A stretch of DNA of 7,696 nucleotides from Rhodobacterales bacterium UBA3077. Its GTDB lineage: Bacteria; Pseudomonadota; Alphaproteobacteria; Rhodobacterales; Rhodobacteraceae. How positions within the stretch are numbered: position 1 is the stretch's first letter; every line of letters starts with the position of its first letter. Both the position numbers and the translations under genes were made by a program. Below are positions 5,736 to 7,696 of this stretch, piece after piece. Location: the NCBI GenBank assembly GCA_002366685.1, contig DFBP01000168.1, positions 1,543-9,238 on the forward strand, in the 5' to 3' direction. The notes below the pieces were generated by a model. The model did not search any database. It was not told the origin of the DNA and was given only the letters and a program-made list of their open reading frames with translations.

Positions 5736-6383
5736 ATGAAACCGAGTGAGACCGATCTTTACCTACCCGTCAAAACCTTTCTAGAAGCGCAGGGTTACGA
5801 AGTTAAGTCTGAAATCGGCGCGGTCGATGTGGTCGCGCTGCGGGGGTCAGAAGACCCCGTACTGATTGAGCTGAAGCTCGGGTTTTCTCTGACGCTGTTT
5901 CATCAGGGGGTTGCACGACAATCGGTGTCGGATACCGTTTACCTTGCCATTGAAAAGCCAAAAGGCCGAACCCTTAAAGCCAATCTGGCGCTTTGCCGCC
6001 GCCTTGGGCTTGGCTTGCTCACAGTGCGCCTGCGCGATGGCTTCGTTGAGCCACTCGCCGACCCGGCCCCGTTTACCCCCCGCAAATCACCCCGCCGCAA
6101 GGCCCGCCTCTTGCGCGAATTTGCCCGCAGAGTCGGAGACCCCAACAAAGGCGGCGCCACCCGCGTCGGGCTTATTACATCCTACCGTCAGGATGCCCTC
6201 AAATGCGCTGAATATCTCAACCAGCATGGCCCAAGCAAAGGCGCGGACATTGCCAAAGCCAAAAAAGTCCCGACTGCGACCCGCATTTTGGCGGCGGACC
6301 ATTACAGCTGGTTTGAACGGGTTGAGCGGGGTACTTACGCGTTAACCCCGAAAGGGGCCGAGGCCCTTGAAGCCTACCAATAG
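5736..6383 (+). CDS. DUF2161 protein: PD-(D/E)XK nuclease-like domain with a C-terminal winged helix
   Basis: A 215-residue protein matching the DUF2161 family, described as putative PD-(D/E)XK-type phosphodiesterases; no function is established to my knowledge. The nuclease-like core shows E26-IGAVD-31 followed by LIELKLG (43-49), so Asp31, Glu45 and Lys47 form the D-x13-ExK pattern, and Gln57 in HQGVARQ may be the additional conserved residue. A basic stretch PRKSPRRKARLLREFARR (115-132) follows. Residues about 150-213 (KGADIAKAKKVPTATRIL, then WFERVERGTYALTPKGAEAL) look like a winged-helix DNA-binding domain. The frame opens with a TTG at 5727, but the ATG at 5736 is preferred because family members begin near it. 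Neither start has a clear ribosome binding site. It diverges from ppaC and ends 128 bp before groES. Confidence 0.85.
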   Translation: MKPSETDLYLPVKTFLEAQGYEVKSEIGAVDVVALRGSEDPVLIELKLGFSLTLFHQGVARQSVSDTVYLAIEKPKGRTLKANLALCRRLGLGLLTVRLRDGFVEPLADPAPFTPRKSPRRKARLLREFARRVGDPNKGGATRVGLITSYRQDALKCAEYLNQHGPSKGADIAKAKKVPTATRILAADHYSWFERVERGTYALTPKGAEALEAYQ

Positions 6384-6402
6384 CTCCCTGCGGCATCCTG
6401 CC

Positions 6403-6432
6403 CTTGACTCACTCCCAAACCCTGCCTAAATA
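6403..6432 (+). promoter_or_regulatory. groESL promoter, sigma-70 and sigma-32-like boxes superimposed
   Basis: TTGACT (6404-6409) and TAAATA (6427-6432) are 17 bp apart, a reasonable housekeeping promoter. The same stretch reads as CTTG (6403-6406), 18 bp, then CCTAAAT (6425-6431), close to the CTTG/CYTATNT heat-shock promoter pattern reported for alphaproteobacterial RpoH. The start point would fall near 6438-6440, at the left edge of the CIRCE element. This suggests combined positive (RpoH) and negative (HrcA) heat control. Confidence 0.6.
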
Positions 6433-6439
6433 CCTCCCG

Positions 6440-6466
6440 TTAGCACTCAAAGGTGGTGAGTGCTAT
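6440..6466 (+). promoter_or_regulatory. CIRCE operator (HrcA binding site) of groESL
   Basis: TTAGCACTC (6440-6448), nine bases AAAGGTGGT, then GAGTGCTAT (6458-6466). This matches the CIRCE consensus TTAGCACTC-N9-GAGTGCTAA at every arm position except the last base (T for A). It sits at the predicted transcription start and 45 nt before groES, the classic place for HrcA repression and heat induction. hrcA itself is not in the window. Confidence 0.95.
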
Positions 6467-6511
6467 TATCCTAAAAACCACCGTTTGGAAAAACCAAAAG
6501 GAGCCTCCAAA

Positions 6512-6799
6512 ATGGCATTTACTCCATTGCACGACCGCGTTGTGGTTCGCCGCCTCGAAGGCGATGAAAAAACCGCTGGCGGATTGATCATCCCTGACGC
6601 TGCCAAAGAAAAACCCTCCGAAGGTCAAATCGTTTCTGTAGGCGCAGGCGCCCGTGATGAAGATGGCGACCGTATCTCCATGGACGTTAAAGCAGGCGAC
6701 AAAGTTCTGTTTGGCAAATGGTCCGGCACCGAGATCAAGATCGACGGCGAAGACCTGCTGATCATGAAAGAATCCGACATTATGGGCATTATTGCTTAA
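6512..6799 (+). CDS. groES: Co-chaperonin GroES
   Basis: The 95-residue (about 10 kDa) lid of the GroEL chaperonin, forming a heptamer that caps the folding chamber in the cytosol. The sequence MAFTPLHDRVVVRRLEGDEKTAGGL is a standard GroES N-terminus. The mobile loop that contacts GroEL is at about 17-33 (GDEKTAGGLIIPDAAKE), and the C-terminal EDLLIMKESDIMGIIA is typical. The ATG at 6512 has AAGGAG at 6498-6503 with an 8-nt spacer. The frame also runs 108 nt upstream to a TTG at 6404, but that extension crosses the promoter and CIRCE and is not coding. It is followed 19 nt later by groEL. Confidence 0.98.
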   Translation: MAFTPLHDRVVVRRLEGDEKTAGGLIIPDAAKEKPSEGQIVSVGAGARDEDGDRISMDVKAGDKVLFGKWSGTEIKIDGEDLLIMKESDIMGIIA

Positions 6800-6818
6800 T
6801 TTATAAGGAGCTATAACA

Positions 6819-7696
6819 ATGGCTGCAAAAGACGTAAAATTCGGCACAGATGCCCGCAATCAAATGCTGGCCGGCGTAGACATTCTCGCCAATGCTGTAA
6901 AAGTAACCCTCGGCCCTAAAGGCCGCAACGTGGTGATCGACAAATCCTTCGGCGCCCCGCGCATCACCAAAGATGGTGTTTCGGTTGCCAAAGAGATCGA
7001 GCTTGAAAACAAGTTTGAAAACATGGGCGCACAGATGGTGAAAGAGGTTGCTTCCCGCACCAACGACACCGCCGGTGACGGCACCACAACAGCTACCGTT
7101 CTGGCTCAGGCGCTCGTGCGCGAAGGCATGAAACGCGTAGCCGCCGGCATGAACCCGATGGACCTCAAGCGCGGCATCGACCTTGCTGTTTCCAACGTGG
7201 TTGCCTCCATTCAGGATTCCGCCCGTGAAGTGAAAGACAGCGACGAAGTCGCTCAGGTTGGCACCATCTCCGCCAACGGCGAAGCCGCTATCGGCAACCA
7301 GATCGCGGACGCCATGCAGCGCGTTGGCAACGAAGGTGTTATCACCGTTGAGGAAAACAAAGGTCTGGAAACAGAAACCGAAGTTGTGGAAGGCATGCAG
7401 TTTGATCGCGGCTACCTCTCGCCTTACTTTGTTACCAACCCTGACAAAATGATCGCCGACATGGAAGACTGCCTGATCCTGCTGCACGAGAAAAAACTCT
7501 CGTCGCTTCAGCCAATGGTTCCGCTTCTCGAAACCGTTATCCAGTCCGGCAAACCGCTGATGATCATCGCGGAAGATGTTGACGGCGAAGCGCTGGCAAC
7601 CCTCGTGGTGAACAAACTGCGCGGCGGCCTGAAAATCGCAGCCGTTAAAGCCCCTGGCTTTGGCGATCGTCGTAAAGCCATGTTGCAGGATATCGC
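6819..7696 (+). CDS. groEL: Chaperonin GroEL, 3' end cut by the window edge
   Basis: The 60-kDa ATP-driven chaperonin subunit that forms a double heptameric ring with GroES. The first 292 residues of about 547 are present, colinear with E. coli GroEL as I recall it. Visible are the nucleotide-binding LGPKGRN at 31-37, the catalytic GDGTT at 87-91 with Asp87, the hinge region GTISANG at 148-154, and the apical substrate and GroES contact residues Tyr199, Tyr203 and Phe204 in DRGYLSPYF. Position 234 is Val, where I recall Leu in E. coli. IIAEDVDGEALATLVVNKLRGG and APGFGDRRKAMLQDI follow. The ribosome binding site AAGGAG is at 6805-6810, 8 nt before the ATG. It is cotranscribed with groES and should share its CIRCE/heat-shock control. 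Confidence 0.98.
   Translation, partial: MAAKDVKFGTDARNQMLAGVDILANAVKVTLGPKGRNVVIDKSFGAPRITKDGVSVAKEIELENKFENMGAQMVKEVASRTNDTAGDGTTTATVLAQALVREGMKRVAAGMNPMDLKRGIDLAVSNVVASIQDSAREVKDSDEVAQVGTISANGEAAIGNQIADAMQRVGNEGVITVEENKGLETETEVVEGMQFDRGYLSPYFVTNPDKMIADMEDCLILLHEKKLSSLQPMVPLLETVIQSGKPLMIIAEDVDGEALATLVVNKLRGGLKIAAVKAPGFGDRRKAMLQDI

Noticed and set aside
6404..6511. In-frame N-terminal extension of groES from a TTG
   Set aside because: It covers the promoter and CIRCE element. GroES proteins begin at MAF-like sequence, and the ATG at 6512 has a strong ribosome binding site.
5736..6799. A defence island or toxin system made of the DUF2161 nuclease-like gene and its neighbours
   Set aside because: The neighbours are housekeeping genes with uniform composition, and there is no methylase, antitoxin, integrase or repeat array.
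6801..7487. Long open frame (228 codons) antisense to groEL
   Set aside because: It is complementary to highly conserved groEL coding sequence. Such antisense frames arise from codon bias, and no domain is recognisable.

Overview
This is an ordinary core-chromosome segment of an alphaproteobacterium, most likely a Rhodobacterales/Roseobacter-type marine bacterium. The evidence is the style of the Prs, RibF, Mn-dependent pyrophosphatase and GroESL proteins, a DUF2161 nuclease-like gene of a type I associate with this order, a CIRCE element ahead of groESL, and a GC-rich intergenic element ending in a CCCCGCGAGTATTTTT-type tail that resembles spacers I recall from roseobacter genomes. Base composition looks moderately GC-rich and even. 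I see no insertion sequence, phage gene, tRNA, rRNA or CRISPR array.

Layout from left to right. (1) Positions 1-773, minus strand: ribose-phosphate pyrophosphokinase (prs), cut by the left edge so that only its first 257 codons are present. (2) A short divergent intergenic region (774-885) separates it from an alpha/beta-hydrolase on the plus strand (886-1686). (3) A convergent spacer (1687-1833) holds a perfect 13-bp inverted repeat and a compact, structured GC-rich element. (4) Positions 1834-5616, minus strand: a tightly packed five-gene operon, read in the order ppaC (Mn-dependent inorganic pyrophosphatase), a MaoC-like hydratase, ribF (riboflavin kinase/FAD synthetase), a YcgN/UPF0260 cysteine-rich protein and a threonine aldolase. 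Gaps run from +9 to -8 nt, and several ribosome binding sites lie inside the end of the upstream gene. (5) A divergent promoter region (5617-5735) carries a good sigma-70 promoter for ppaC with a palindrome between its -35 and -10 boxes. (6) Positions 5736-6383, plus strand: a DUF2161 PD-(D/E)XK-like protein. (7) Positions 6384-7696, plus strand: a heat-shock promoter with a CIRCE operator, groES, and the first 292 codons of groEL, cut by the right edge.

How the genes relate: Prs makes PRPP for nucleotide, histidine and NAD synthesis. RibF makes FMN and FAD and releases pyrophosphate, which PpaC, encoded in the same operon, can hydrolyse. GroES/GroEL form the chaperonin, apparently under HrcA/CIRCE control and possibly sigma-32 control. 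I found no convincing new multi-gene system. The points most worth a second look are the structured spacer at 1703-1828, the palindrome in the ppaC promoter, the coupled five-gene operon, the nuclease-like DUF2161 gene and the hydrolase with a displaced catalytic acid.
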